From Axinella damicornis (lineage: Eukaryota > Porifera > Demospongiae > Axinellida > Axinellidae): 64,000 nt of DNA. The notes beneath the pieces were generated by a model. The model had not been told where the DNA came from and ran no database searches. It saw nothing but the letters and a program-made list of their open reading frames with translations. The number at the start of each line of letters is the position of its first letter. Position 1 is the first letter of the stretch. The position numbers and the translations under genes are program-made. Location: positions 7,666,646-7,730,645 of the forward strand of contig OZ007514.1 in the NCBI GenBank assembly GCA_963931865.1. The letters run 5' to 3'. Below are positions 1-12,300 of this stretch, piece after piece.

Positions 1-411
1 TGCTCATGAATCCTCTTATCAAGACTGCTGCTACTAGGTAGTACTTAATTCAGGACAATGAATACTCACTCATCCAGTGTGCTGCACTCAGCCATCCCAA
101 GTGCATACTAACTCACTCAGCTAGCTAGCTATATAGATAAGTGCTGAAAGAATTGGCCAAGGTGTTGACTAAACATCAAGCCCAGACACGACCATACTGC
201 TTTCACCCTTTGGGTGAACATTCCTGACCCACCCCTTGCTCACACAGAACCTCCAAGGATATTGACGCTCACTTAAGCTGAAAGTCTCATAGCTAACAGG
301 TTTTGCAGTCATAATAAAGGGTTAAGCAGCTGCCATGTCCTCTGCATGATTCTAGCTGATACCAAGTCGTGCCGAGACACATCAAGTCTTTTAAAGACTC
401 ACTTGTTATAA
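1..411 (-). repeat. Repeat family A copy (reverse orientation)
   Basis: This segment is the reverse complement of 36672-37420 minus its nested insert, and related copies lie at 40450-40672, about 42050-42245 and 48640-49095. Shared landmarks are CTTTAAAAGACTTGATGTGTC, the run AATGTTCACCCAAAGGGTGA and a GCTAGCTAGC cluster. No coding potential is seen. The copy is useful because at about 140-150 it preserves an uninterrupted CAGCACTTATCTA, the empty site for the element inserted at 37001-37293. Confidence 0.8.
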
Positions 412-2049
412 TATTGTGATATTTAATAACAACGTGGCAAGTGCGATGATATACCATCGGTAAAAAAATGATATTATGAAGGCCTATCTACAACTACGTA
501 AGTACAAAACATAGCCATGTGCAGGTAACACCCACTAAGATTTGGTGGCATGCATACACTGCATTTTGGGCAGTCAGGTGATAGTGTTTTGCCCTTCTCG
601 TCTGCTTTTCCGCTTCGAAGCCAAAGTCATTCCAAACAGCAGTGACAGTGTCGCTTATTAACGAAATCTTGGCTTTACCTGTGGCACGTTCACCAGACTG
701 TGTTGAACCATCGCGTGTACGTTGCTCATTGCTGCCGTTCTTGATCGACAGAGTTGTCTCGTGTACTTACCAAATTAATGCCGTAATTATCCATTTTTCG
801 ATAATACTGTCGACGTCCAAGAAACGTACCAGCATGCCCGCGAACCATCGATATCAGTATAGCTGTAGAAACACTGCCCTTTCCTGCGTGTCATGGGCTT
901 AGAAATAGCACTCCCACATTGTGTGACCTTCATTTTCAATCCCAGTTCATAGCTGCATGTACAGTAGGAGACATGGAAAATTCCGTTCCGTTTTGTTCAA
1001 CGATACCCAAACGTGATACAACTGTGCGGTCCATTCCGTTGTGTACCTATGCCGTTTTAGCAAAATATATTTAGTTGACATATGTCATACCGTTCAAAAC
1101 TGCTAGTGTGTGCAAAGCGTTTTTCACAGGAGCATTGCTCCTCCCTCTACTGATCGAGTGTACTGAAGGAAGAGTTTGCAAACAACTCGATGATGTCGCT
1201 GTTGTGTCCCGACCGAGTTGGATGTCGACGTCATGATGATCGCTCGACGTTCTACGGTCCTTAGATGTCCCGATTCAAGTACAAATGTACATGTAGCTCA
1301 TTCAATGTTCGCTTGATATCACTTAATTCGTCCTGGTTGTTCACTCCGCGTGTTTATATTTCCTGTACAAAATGATACAACGGAGACGAAAACGGAACAG
1401 CCGTTTAAATGCACGTGCACACGGTAATGTAATTTGCACAGAACGGAACAGCAACGCTTATTAGATTTGCACGGCCTTGCAACGCAAATGGGACGGGAGC
1501 TTTCCCATGTCTCATAGATTTGACATTCTTTGAAATGCTGGATTAGGTGGTCATTAGTGAGTGAGTGTGGTCAGGGTCCTACCTCTAATGAAGATAACTG
1601 CCTGCTTGTGCAGTTTGATGCTGGATTACCTGAAGGAACTTCTGAATATTTTGTTGAAATTTGGAAAGTTGGTCTTGGGTACAGGGATCACTATTATCAA
1701 GATTACCTTGTGAGGAAAAGATATTGAGAATGTGCAATCTAGCCTCAATGAGTGCCTGGTTAGTGTTTAAACTGCTGACATATATACTTGTCTGTCTGTG
1801 TGTGGAGGTACCGATACTGTAAGCAGGAAAGAGCAGGAAAGAAAGTTTGAGATTTCACAGGAGCGAAGAAAAACGTTGAAAGTCATGCTGGAGCAATTAT
1901 ATAGAACGGAACATGTAGACCATGGATCATTAGATGCACAAAGATCGACAGCAGCAAAGACATTGGAGCGACAACAGCAGTGACTTGTAATCATTGTTTA
2001 CAAAGACCGTGTGTGTCCAACTACGTAGTTTGCACTGAGACTGGTCTAG
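412..2049. other. Intergenic or intronic DNA without a recognised feature
   Basis: I see no exon, RNA gene or clear transposon here. Two short open stretches (1530-1727 + and 1798-1983 +) read like protein for 60 or so codons. The second is rich in Lys, Glu, Arg and Gln, but it matches nothing I know and has no splice context that would support it. The first DIX exons of the Dsh gene were searched for here and not found. Confidence 0.5.
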
Positions 2050-2560
2050 AAATGACAGCATTATGCACGGGGCCACAGTTCACCTTTTTGCCGACGCAAT
2101 ACCCCTTTTTGCCTTGACCTGTGAACCAACAACCAGCCATGACATCATAATGATGTGTGCGTAGTATACAGAGGTATACAGTCCAAGTAATAAGATTTAC
2201 GGAAGTGCACGAGTAATACATACGTGCAATGAAGCTAAGGTTGACGAGCGTGTTGACGATCCGAGGCCGTGGAAGAAGTGCCTCCTCCTAGAAAGAAGCT
2301 CTGCAGTTGTGGGGCAGATCTCTCATCACTGAGCGTATATCACGTCAGAAAACACTTGGCTGGGTCGAATCACTTGAAGGTACAAGGCAGCAAGTGGGCT
2401 GCGGGCGTCCACGTCCACCAAGAGGATGCCTGTGGTGCAGCGCCCGTGCACAGAGCTGAAATGGAGGTAGCGAGAGGGCCTGGGGGGGGGGAGATAGGGA
2501 GGCGGTTTTGATGGCATAAAACATAAAAGGCTAGAATCCCTGCAAGTACCAAATTGCATG
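2050..2560 (+). repeat. Repeat family J, copy 1, with zinc-finger-like ORF
   Basis: An approximately 510-bp block is repeated in inverted orientation at 5035-5515. Copy 1 holds a reading frame (2269-2511) that starts with a Pro/Lys-rich segment and then CSCGADLSSL, followed by YHVRKHLAGSNH, a Cys-x-Cys then His-x3-His pattern that could bind zinc. Copy 2 retains the same C-terminal reading (HLKNTWLGSNHLKVQ) with frame differences, so neither copy looks intact. It is probably a fragment of a mobile element or a captured finger; function unknown. Confidence 0.55.
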
Positions 2561-3387
2561 ACTGTATTGCAATGCTGACATCATTGATGGTTGATTGTAC
2601 CCAATTTTAAGGACTACATCAGAAGCTGATCCAAGAAGTAAAAAGTCATCACTTTTTTGATCTTGAAACCACACTCCTGAGTCATGACCCAACTCTTCAC
2701 CTCATAGATATCGGCAGGTGTATCCACTGGTGCATACACACATAAGCAGTTTGTGAGTAGCTTGCTGCCTGGGCTGGGACTAAAGGCTTTCCTGCAGGTG
2801 TCCATAGTGTGTGTACTTTGAGAGGGTGGGGAAAACCACAAATTGCTCCAAACTGCTCTATAACAGTTTTGTGTGGTAAATTAGTGTCATTGGTTGGTTT
2901 CATGTACTACTGTGGCTTGGTAGGTACTAGTCTCAGTACCAGACCCTTGCACTCGGAGGAGGAGGGTCAGGTCTTTACATACATGTACATAAACTTGAAC
3001 TCCATGGAATTTAGGTGGGATGAATCTGATTGGTTGATTACTGTTTGATTTCATATCTGCAAAATTTTCTCATACAAACACATGCAACATGGCAAATTGG
3101 AGTTACAGAAAGATAGAGAGAGTGATCAAAGCGACATTCACCTAGCCCTCAGTGAATCCCGAGCAGCTGGAGGCTGTGAAGGAGTTTGTAAAAGGGAAAG
3201 ACGTCTTTGTTTCCACTTGTGTGCTACTGCTCCTCATCACTTATGTGAGCAGGGCAGCTCTCTGTGCAGCGATCTGATGAACTGTCACCTCCCTCATGCA
3301 TCTGTGTGTGCATGAGTCAGTACCTCCTTACTCTGATGCATCAACATCCATATGTGATGGCATCTTCATGGTGAACAATGGGTTCAG

Positions 3388-3778
3388 ACTGGCCTCGTTC
3401 CAAGTCCCACGCCCAGCTTTTCGTCGCTTGCAATACGGTAAGGGCCTGGTACATTTCCTCACATGAGTGACGTCAAGGGTAGAAAGACCTAAATGAACGT
3501 GGGCATACGTGGATCTCAGAACAGCAAGAAATGCGAAGGTACCAGGTAACATATACTACACATATCTATATAGCTACGTAGCGGGGGCGACTGTCATACT
3601 CACCGAGCGTTGGACGTGTAGATGGTTGAATAACACGCAAAACGTAGCGTCTTCATTCTGAAAATTTGCCATTTGTTGATTATGTCAAGCTCTGTGAGGA
3701 AATGTACCAGGCCCTCTCTGCTTTACTGTACTGCAAGCGACGTAAAGCTGGGCGTGGGACTGGGAACGAGGCTAGGTT
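3388..3778. mobile_element. Foldback element with GCCTCGTTCC ends
   Basis: Left arm 3388-3475 and right arm 3687-3778 are inverted copies of each other. Both carry GGCCTCGTTCC-type tips, the block CCCACGCCCAGCTTT and its complement, and GGTACATTTCCTCACA and its complement. The spacer is about 210 bp. No protein is encoded. The tip motif belongs to a family of small hairpins scattered through the window. Confidence 0.7.
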
Positions 3779-3987
3779 CAGACATGTTACATTGTAGACA
3801 TCTTGTCAACACCTGCATGTACCTCAGTTCATACACACAGAACAAAGTATAAAGGTAACACGTCACCGCTGCAGTCCTTCCGTATTTGTGATTTATGGTG
3901 GCTGGTTGAAGAGTTGAGGTGCCATCCTTTGATGGTTGGGTAGGTGTCCCATTTGAACCTCTTGTCATGTATGGAATCCACAGGGGC

Positions 3988-4556
3988 TACCATATGGCGG
4001 GAATTAAGTTCGCCGGGAATTAAGTTTGGCGGATTGGCTCTAAAAAGTTGTGAATTGCATTTGGCTGATTAAAATTTGGCGGATTTAGCAGAGTGAGAAT
4101 GACGTCATACTAACTGCATGGCCGCGTGACCGCGGATCGCTCGGTGGTTTTACATGCGAAGCTTTTGTGTCAGTGGGCTGCGATGGGAGTCGAGTTTGCA
4201 TGGAGAGCTGTGTTCGAGGTACCACGTCTACTAAAACCTCTGAGATGCGAGTGTAGGAGAGGAACTGCTGTGTGAATGGTAACGAAAACTACCGATACAC
4301 AGTAGCGGTGATGCGAAGGAGCACCTTCATCAGCCATGTATTAGCTGTGCTTCAGCTGCTTGCTCGCTATTTTTGGCAGATCAGAGACAGAGGTAACTAT
4401 AGTGCGTGTGCGCAAGCTCGAGGCTCGAGCGTCAATATGAGACCCCGCCCACACGCACATCATGACAGAATATTGGCGGAAGTTAATTTGGTGGTGCGTT
4501 CGTAATCCGCCAAACTGCCAAATTAAATTTCCCTCCAAATTTTCCGGCCATACGGT
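3988..4556. mobile_element. MITE with TACCRTATGGC termini
   Basis: Terminal inverted repeats: the left end is TACCATATGGCGGGAATT and the right end, reverse-complemented, begins TACCGTATGGCCGGAA. Both carry TTTGGCGGATT subterminally. TA at both tips fits a TA target duplication of the Tc1/mariner/pogo type. The interior shows only short reading frames. The same TACCGTA tip opens the nested element at 37001-37293 and repeat family D. Confidence 0.65.
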
Positions 4557-5034
4557 ATGTTGTATATAGTACAGCTCTCATGGCTAATGGCAGTGTGCAG
4601 GATGGCAACTTGTGGTAGTGGTGGTATATACAATCGCTTGAAGTCAGTGGTTTGCTTAGAAGCAGAAAACTTTCTCCTAAAACTAAATACCAGTTTGTAG
4701 AGACCGTTGACTATATATAGATTGCCCGAGTTCAGTAATCGGCGTAATGCATCTCGCAAAGCAAGGATAAATGTTGGAACTTTTGGTTATTTTTACTGGA
4801 GTATTTTATGGTACAATGTAAGACGTACATGTACATGTACGCATACAGACGTATATTACACAGGCATATGGACGCGGCTCACATGCTACACGTTAATGTG
4901 AGACTCACTCAGGCTTGCCCCATTTATCATGGGCAGAAAATTTTAGCCTCACTCACGGGGCCACAGTTACCAAATTGCCAGACGCAATGCCACTTTTGTT
5001 GGTTGGTTGTTTCTCCCCTCAGGCAAAAAAGTAC

Positions 5035-5515
5035 TCGGAGTGGCAATTTGGTACTTGCAGCGATTCTAGCCTTTTAAGCCGTCAAAACCGCCTCCCTGTC
5101 CCCCCCTTGGCCCTCTCGCTGCCTCAGTTTCAGCTCTGTGCACGGGCACTGCACCCCAGGCGTCCTCTTGGTGGACGTGGGCGCCCGCAGCCCACTCGCT
5201 GCCTGTACCTTCAAGTGATTCGACCCCAGCCAAGTGTTTTTCAGATGTGATATACGCTCAGTAATGAGAGATCTGCCCCACAACTGCAGAGCTTCTTCGT
5301 AGGAGGACGCGCTTCTTCCACGGCCCTGGATCGTCAACGCGCTCGTCAACCTTCATTGCATGTGTCCATTACTCGTGCACCTCTGTATATCTTATTACTT
5401 GGACCGTATACCTCCGTATACTATGCACACATCATTATGATGTCATGGTTGGTTGTTGGTTCACAGGTCAAGGCAAAACGGGGTATTGCGTCGGCAAAAA
5501 GGTGAACGGTGGCCC
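5035..5515 (-). repeat. Repeat family J, copy 2 (inverted to copy 1)
   Basis: Reverse-complement match to 2050-2560. The shared ends include GGTACTTGCAGCGATTCTAG near 5050 and GTCATGGTTGGTTGTTGGTT near 5440. Together with copy 1 it brackets a 2.5-kb segment. The bracketed DNA holds other, unrelated repeats, so I read the pair as two insertions rather than the ends of one element. Confidence 0.6.
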
Positions 5516-5559
5516 CATGGCCTCACTCACAGTTTCAGTTAGTAATGTTCATGTTCTGC

Positions 5560-6236
5560 ACTATAGCGGCCATCTGTATTCGGTGGACTGGACTCGGGAC
5601 TGGACTCGGGACTGGACTCACAGAAAGTTGCGCTCGTCATTTCTGAAGGCCAGAAAACAGGAAATTGTGGAACGGCACTATATAGCTAATAGCTTACCAA
5701 GTACGCGAGGTGTACCAACACAGCTGTCACCATGTAGACAGCCTGCCGTGGTCCTATCATGCAAAACCAGCTCAACTTTGTTTCGGTGCGAATTCGTCCA
5801 TGATCTGACGACGACTTCGAGGAACACATGGCGGTCATTGCTAGCAAACTCTCGTATACCAAGTGGTACAACCATTTTGCAGCTTCTTGAACTGTTTCTA
5901 TGCATGCTGCTGCCAAGTTTGGCTGGCACTTCCGTTTCTGCTTTCCACCTGCCTGTGCTGTAGGCCTATAATTATTCATTGTTCTTGTCCCCAGACCATT
6001 TCAGTCTGGGAACGAGCCGGTTCAGTGCATCGTTGGCGCACACGCTCTGACAGAAAGGGCTGCTGGAACGGTTGATATCGAGTCATGGTCGGCTACCCCG
6101 AATACCATTCATGTCATGTAAGTATTTAGTAGTGTTTTGATGCTTCAAACTTCAAAATGATGAGCGCAACTTTCTGTAAGTCTAGTCCCAAGTCCAGTCC
6201 CGAGTCCAGTCCACTGAATACAGACGGCCCACTATA
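5560..6236. mobile_element. TIR element with GGACTGGACTCGGGACT arms
   Basis: The left arm runs from CTATAGCGGCCATCTGTATT through tandem 12-mers GGACTGGACTCG to GTTGCGCTCGTCATTT. The right arm (6158-6236) is its inverted copy with one fewer 12-mer unit. Length is about 680 bp. The interior contains open stretches on both strands but nothing recognisable. A non-autonomous DNA transposon is the simplest reading. Confidence 0.65.
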
Positions 6237-6419
6237 GCTATGTCATGAAAAGAATGCCACGTCTTTATGATGGAGAGTCGCAATAGATCTGGACAAGGGC
6301 ATCAATTCTCGTAGCAGTAGTAAGCCACCAGATGACGGATTGACAAGGATTCAGCTTCACTGCAACAACGAACGCAACATGCATTTGCATGTGGATTGTG
6401 CATGCACCATGTCCTGGTC

Positions 6420-7072
6420 TGCTATATGTGACCCGCTACAAGAAAACCAGCCACTCGCAGATTTCCGCGAAATCAGCGTTCTTGGTATCAATCGACTCGA
6501 GATTTACCGTAGAGTTCAACGGTCAAGTTTTCGTGCTCAAAATAGGTTCATACGCCGAGTTACAGCCTTAAAATTGTACACGGGTAGCCCGTCCCTCAGA
6601 ATACAATTTTACGAGAAACGGAGCATTTTGTGTGCACGTGGTGTTCCGTATACGGTCCGTGTCATAATGAATTCGTCGATAAAGACGGCGAACTGAGTCG
6701 AAGACAGAGCGATAGCCAGTCCCGTTGTTGGAGAGAACGTTTCCAGAAAACGTTGGAAGGTACACCGCGTAACTTGTCAGTGATAGTTCGCGTCTGGCTG
6801 CGTGTCTTATCATCGAGCGACAACAATAGTGTAAGTCCGTTCATGCGCTAGCTAAACTGAACTCCCTTCTTTCTCCCGAGTGTTACGGTAAGCAAACAAC
6901 ATTGTATTGCTATGAAATTTTATGAATGGACAGAGAGAAGGTTATAGTTTCACAAAATGAAAAGAAAAAAAAAGTCAAAAATAAAAATTCTTCCGAGTAT
7001 AGATCCCCGTCCTGCAAAATCATATTCAGCTGCGAGTGGTCGGTTTTCTCATAGCTGGTCACATATATGCTA
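6420..7072. mobile_element. MITE related to family E (GTGACC ends)
   Basis: Left end TATATGTGACCCGCTA and the inverted right end TATATGTGACCAGCTATG are followed on both sides by GAAAACC and CCACTCGCAG. Length is about 650 bp, similar to the better-preserved family E copy at 43653-44304, although the interior differs. No product recognised. Confidence 0.55.
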
Positions 7073-7092
7073 ACCATACGAGAAAATGACAC

Positions 7093-7500
7093 TCCTGGTA
7101 GGGGAAAAATTGTGCCAATGTGTAAATACTATACATCAGAATGAGATTCTGACTATACCGCCGTCATCGCTAGCATACAGTTACCCAAACATAATTTTGT
7201 GCTAGAACTCACCTTGGTAGTGGAGATACAAGCACTTTTGTCGTGCTGTCAGCTGCCATTCCTTGAGTGCTCTTTAGTTGCCAGTACAGCTCTTACGAAG
7301 GCCCCACAAAGATTCTGACCACACAGCTGTGATCGCTGTTGTTCACCGACACTTATTTGTACATGTACATTGCGAAAGTCATCATGCTGGCTAAGGCATG
7401 AGTACTATAACAAGTTCTTGTCTCGATGGACTGAGCATGGTCCTCACGTGACTTGTGTGTTAATTGTAATGAGCTGCCTGAGCGAGCCCCACACAAGCAT
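7093..7500 (-). repeat. Repeat family B fragment (reverse)
   Basis: It begins with CACTCCTGGTAGGGGAAAAA, the family B terminus, and continues with the reverse complement of the family B modules (GATTCTGACCACACAGCTGT, CATTGAGC-type blocks). It contains an uninterrupted ACGAAGGCCCCACAAAG at about 7297, which is the empty-site equivalent of the Ginger-like insertion at 45998-48229. Confidence 0.7.
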
Positions 7501-7639
7501 TAGTTCGTTGCGCACATGCGTGTGTATATGTTTGCTTGCTTGATTGGTGGATCTTGCACTTATCATGAATTTAAATCAGCGAATTAACTACAAAATTCAA
7601 ATTCAACGAAGTCTGCTTCCTCGATGTGCAGGGAACTGC

Positions 7640-8480
7640 GTACTGCAAACACGACTTGTTCGATAGACGATTATGACTACAAAGACGGAGACCACTAGTG
7701 GACCTACCTATTTATTGGCTATAGAGGAAAAGGCGAACCATGAACAGCAGTGCACCTCCTTGGTGGCGATAACGAAGACAGAGGCCGCTCGTGGACCTAC
7801 CTATTCAGTGGCGAGTGAGCGATAAGGACTACCGCATGGGAACAAGGATTCATCTGTCGATGCCTTGAATACTTACTTGTATTGATGCCTGCCTCTCAGT
7901 TTGAGTCCTGCTAGTCAACCGTCACGTCGACCTACTTCTTCAATGGCTGCAGAGATATTTTGGTTGTTGGTTTAAGCCATGGGTGACCTACCTGCTTGAT
8001 TGCCTCAGCTAACCTGACTCAAAGTTCCTGTGATGTACATGATCAGGAGCGCATGAGCCGGCGGCGAAGGGGCATTGAACTCCCAATGCCCGCCCTAGGA
8101 CATGTTGTATTCCTTCACACCTCCAAAATTAAACCTTATATGGCAAGAGGCCATTACGTATGCAGTTGTAAGGATTTGTGTGAAACCCAGCTAAGTAGGT
8201 GTGAAATACAAATCTGCCTTTGTGCAGCCATTGTTGTACTAGAGCTAGCTGACTTACACAGTACCGCAAAAGTCTTCCATATACAGTATAAATATAAAGA
8301 TGTGAGGGAATACAACATGTCTTTACTAGTTCAACGCTCCTTTGCCGCCTTCGGCGGCTCATGCGCTCCTGACATGATATATGAGCATATTTTAGTGTCA
8401 TAATTTCTGTGGCCTGAGGCTGATTGCTCAGTCACATTCTGATGACGCTTTGACAGTCATGTGCATGCAACTCCATGTCC
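7640..8480 (+). repeat. Repeat family F, copy 1, with nested MITE
   Basis: Related to 57540-57880: both contain GTGGACCTACCT- or CGAACCTACCT-type blocks, CTCCTTGGTGGCGA, GCTAACCTGACTCA and TTTAGTGTCATAATTTCTGT. Copy 1 differs by an extra 328 bp at 8044-8371, described separately. No protein recognised. Confidence 0.6.
8044..8371. mobile_element. hAT-like MITE inserted in family F
   Basis: Ends are CAGGAGCGCATGAGCCG and its inverted copy CGGCTCATGCGCTCCTG. The flanks carry the direct duplication ACATGAT (8037-8043 and 8372-8378). The uninterrupted family F copy near 57780 has no insert at the matching place. CAGG-type tips with a 7-8 bp duplication fit the hAT superfamily. The same tip opens the element at 44954-45526. 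Confidence 0.75.
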
Positions 8481-9271
8481 TGCATTTCCACTAGTACTTG
8501 GCTTGCGCTACCAGCGAGTTGCAACCAGTTGCAACAGCTACCAAGAGTGTGGCTGCCCAGAGGTCAAAATAACATGTGGTCATCGGTCAATTTCCGTACA
8601 TTATATTTTGCTAAAATGACCGCACACTAATGCACTTGTTCAGTATTAGTGACCAATCAACATGCATGAATGCAATCACAACTGCATGACCCATATCACT
8701 GTACCGGGTTTGAATCTCCCAATTTCTCTAGTTCTAGTCAACCAAATTCTTTTTTCCCCCTATACATACGTACATGTATACACACAACCAACATGGATTT
8801 GAATCTACCTAACTTGGAGAACACACTTTCATGCTCTTTTGATTTATTTTTGGTGACTAGCATCACCTAGCATACATGTATTTTGTAAATGACCAATCTA
8901 AATCTAAAGTGCTTGGACATTTGACCGCTCAACATGTAATCCTTATTTCGACCTCCGCTTGGTCGATGCAGACTAAATGCTGTAATTACATGTATTAGGG
9001 TGGTATCAAGAGCTGTGACCTGATGAAATTAGTGTATCTCCCTCATCCTGGGTGTCACCTGAAGAAGATCCTGTTGAGGCTGAGAGTACACGTGATTCGA
9101 GTTTCATTGTTCACACCTTACCAATACCTGTGGTGATCGTCCACAGTAAGGTGTATGCACAAAGAGTTGTTGTAGCATACATGTACACTGTAGCTACGTA
9201 CATGCACCACTACCCTAGGCATGTGTGCTATACTGTGGTGATGATTATGTCACACTCTGATCCATCCCCAG

Positions 9272-9341
9272 TGTTGTGAAGGAGGAAATTGCAGAGGATG
9301 AAGCACAGTTACCAAATGCGAATGGCCGAGTGGTTTGTTGG
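9272..9341 (+). CDS. dvl: Dsh exon: C-terminal part of the DIX domain
   Basis: It reads [20 protein letters not shown] then VCW, the classic end of DIX (animal Dsh: VVKEEI...LP.FNGRVVSW). The acceptor CCCCAG precedes 9272. The first base completes a split Gly codon from the missing upstream exon (the ...DFG exon in other animals). The exon ends on Trp TGG followed by GTGAGT, phase 0. This boundary is the same one used in vertebrate Dvl genes. Confidence 0.93.
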
Positions 9342-12300
9342 GTGAGTTTGAGTAGCACGTACTCTGTTAGCCTCGTTCCCAGGCCGTTCCCACTGCCAGT
9401 ATTCCAGTATGAAATAGTGGGGAAAGGCCTGGGGAGATCTGGTCACGTGCGATGCCATCAAGTAGACACACGGAAGGCGGTGCCCAACGAAGAATCTCGA
9501 CGTCCTGTGTTGTACTGTCCGTCCAAGGCTGGATATCAGAGCATTCGCAAGGCAGACGATCGATACCGTTCGTTGTTCACAACGCCGGGGATGGATCAAC
9601 GCGAAACAGGTATTTTAACGGTTGAGCACCGCCCCCCGTCTGTCTCTACCTGACGTCATCGCACATGACCAGATCTCCCAGGGCTTCTCCCGCCGTATTT
9701 TATCCTGGAAGCGATGAAATACTGCCAATGGGAACGACAAGGTTAGTACACTGTAGCGTAGTCCAAACAATTTGGTTTGTGTAGTAGCCAGTGTAGACGT
9801 TGTAGTACTGCGGTTTTCATGAACCTTGCAAAGTGGAGATGGTAAACGCAAAACGGTTACACAATAATTCAATCAGTAAATTTGCGTGCCAAGTGCATGT
9901 TGCCATTCAAGTTGATCGCTATCACTGAGAGCGGCATCCAATCTCCGTAGCTAGCTGTTAGTAGAGTGTGTACCAAGAGTACTACTGATCTGACCCTGTA
10001 TGATGTTCTCCGTTTACCGACTCCAAGTTGCTAGTCTCGTGCCCAGACCCTCCTCGCACGTGTGAGAAAGAGGGTCTGGTTACACGAGTCCAAATTCTTG
10101 GGCTCACTTCAGAATTTGAAAGCGGCCAATGAAATTGCAAAACGGCGTTTATTCGAATATTTTGGTAGCAGAGGAATGTAGTCATCAGCAATAATGGAGT
10201 CTCAGCTAAACGATGTGTGTCAAGCGTCTTCGTGAAAGGTTCCCTGTTGAAGTGGTAAAAGCAGCGGTGTTGTTTGGAGTACAGGCATTAGGCTACGATG
10301 AACCAACGGAGCAACAAATGCACATTCTGCGAGCATTTTTTTTGTTGGAAGTGATGTTTCTCCTGTCTTCCTACCGGGAGTGGAAAGTATCTGTGCTATG
10401 CTGCCTTACCGTCAGCTTTTGGATACCTACGATCTGTTGGAAGTCTTTCTGGCACACATAGTTCTCAGCATTGGGCAATCTTCTCTTGAAAGAAGTATCG
10501 CCAACGAATCTCCAAACAGCTTCGTTTGTAAGTTTGCACGGGTTGAGCTTTCTGCGCTGTTTCACTGCTACAAGTATTATTTTGTCTCGCAGATGCCGCA
10601 GCGAAGGTTCATGAAAACTGCAGTAGCGTAATCCAAACCGCTTGCACACAGTGCAACCTCGAACCACAGTAAGCATGTACAGCCAGGGTTCCTCTGAGGG
10701 TTCCTAGCCTATAGAGTAATTGACTCCTTGATTTCCGGAAGGCCAAAGGTCACATGCATATTACACAGGAATCAGTAACTTTCTTGAGGCATCAAATGAC
10801 CAAGTGCATAAAATATTTATTTTCAAGTAGCTAATCAAGGCTTGTTTTGGCTCAAATTCCGGTATTCAAGGCTGACTTTCCCACTAGAGCGTGTTAGCTC
10901 CGCCCGAGCAGCTTGACTCGTTAGCAAGTGGGTGTGCTTGGAAGCACAGAGGTACTTAGGAGGGCTGGTTGTGTATTAGTGTGGTGATATTGCTCCTGTA
11001 ATCAACACTGATTATTGGGGGTCGAATAATTGCCGATTATCCGATTATTGGTCAAAATTTGTGGAGGCATAATATATGTATGTAGTGATGCTTCGTTGAG
11101 CTCAAAATACGTACATACCACCAAGTATTACAAACATACACATACGTTTAAGCTACGATGTGAGTTTCCTACGATACATGTACAAGTACACCATGAATAC
11201 ACAATAGTATAGTTTGCTACAAGTTTATATTGCATATCACCGTTTCTGTTCCCTTTATTGTGCTCGCTAACATACTCACAAGCAGATTTCATTACACTCC
11301 TGGTAGGGGAAAAATTGTGCCGCGTAAATAAATAATTAATATAATATAATGTTTGAGTACTTAGGATTGGCCTACATAGATTCTGACTACACCGCCGTGA
11401 TCGCTATCAAGCACTGACCTGAATGATAAAAGTTGGTGCTGAAACTCACCTTGGTGGCTGAGATATGAGTGCTTTTGTCTCGCCGTTGGCCGCCATTGCT
11501 CGAGCGCTCTCTTCGACTTCCGGTGGCAGTACCGTTCTCAGGAAGGCACACGAAGATTCTGACCACACGGCCGTGATAGCTGTCGTTCACTGACACTTAC
11601 ATGCCAAAACTCACCGTGCTGGCTAAGTTGTAAGTGCTGTAATAATGTCTTGTCTTCCTTTTGGCCACCATTGCTCGCGATCAACTGAGCGTGGTACGTG
11701 GTTGCCACGTGGCATGTGCGTTAATTGGAACGAATTGCAATAATAATAGCTTGCGCTACGGCGAGGCAACGCGGGGTTGCAACGGCTACCAGGAGTGCGG
11801 TTGCCCCTCGATAATTGAGATCTTAATTTTACCACCAATTATTGGTCTAAGATCTTTATATTGATCAATTATTGATTATTGGTCACAGCTCTATTGTGTA
11901 TGTTATTTGCCAAACTGGGTAAATTCTTACAATCTACTCCAATGTCTGCTGTTGGTAGACAAGACATCTTAAGTACTACACTGCCTCTTTGATTCACTCC
12001 CTTTGTTTTCACCTTCTGACTTATGTTGTGCTCTCCCTTCACCCCTTCCTTCCTCTCCTCCCTCCCTTTTCTCCTGCCTGTATTTCCTCCCTCTTCTCCT
12101 CCCTCCATTCCATTTACTCCACCCTCGCTTCCATCACTGTGGATCCTGCAGGTGGTGACAGGAGATAGTAGTGCTTCTGGATCAGATGCTGGGGGGTCAA
12201 AGGGTGACCTTGAGTCTATGTGAGTGTCTAATCTTACTCCTTTAACAGCACCTGATAGCTTGTAGATGTTCTTGTTGCGGGCGGTTTTGTATATATGCCT

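Noticed and set aside
1671..1727. FVEIWKVGLGYRDHYY frame as a DIX fragment (DFG-like end)
   Set aside because: The match is limited to a Gly before GT; the residues before it do not resemble the Tyr-Lys-Phe-Phe-Phe-Lys block of DIX.
5445..5963. 172-codon ORF spanning family J and the TIR element
   Set aside because: It crosses the boundary between two unrelated repeats and has no conserved motif.
9052..9271. Open frame just upstream of the DIX exon (SPEEDPVEAESTRDSS) as the missing Dsh exon
   Set aside because: It has no resemblance to DIX residues that should precede VVKEEI, and no donor giving a GG split codon; it also reads straight into stops.
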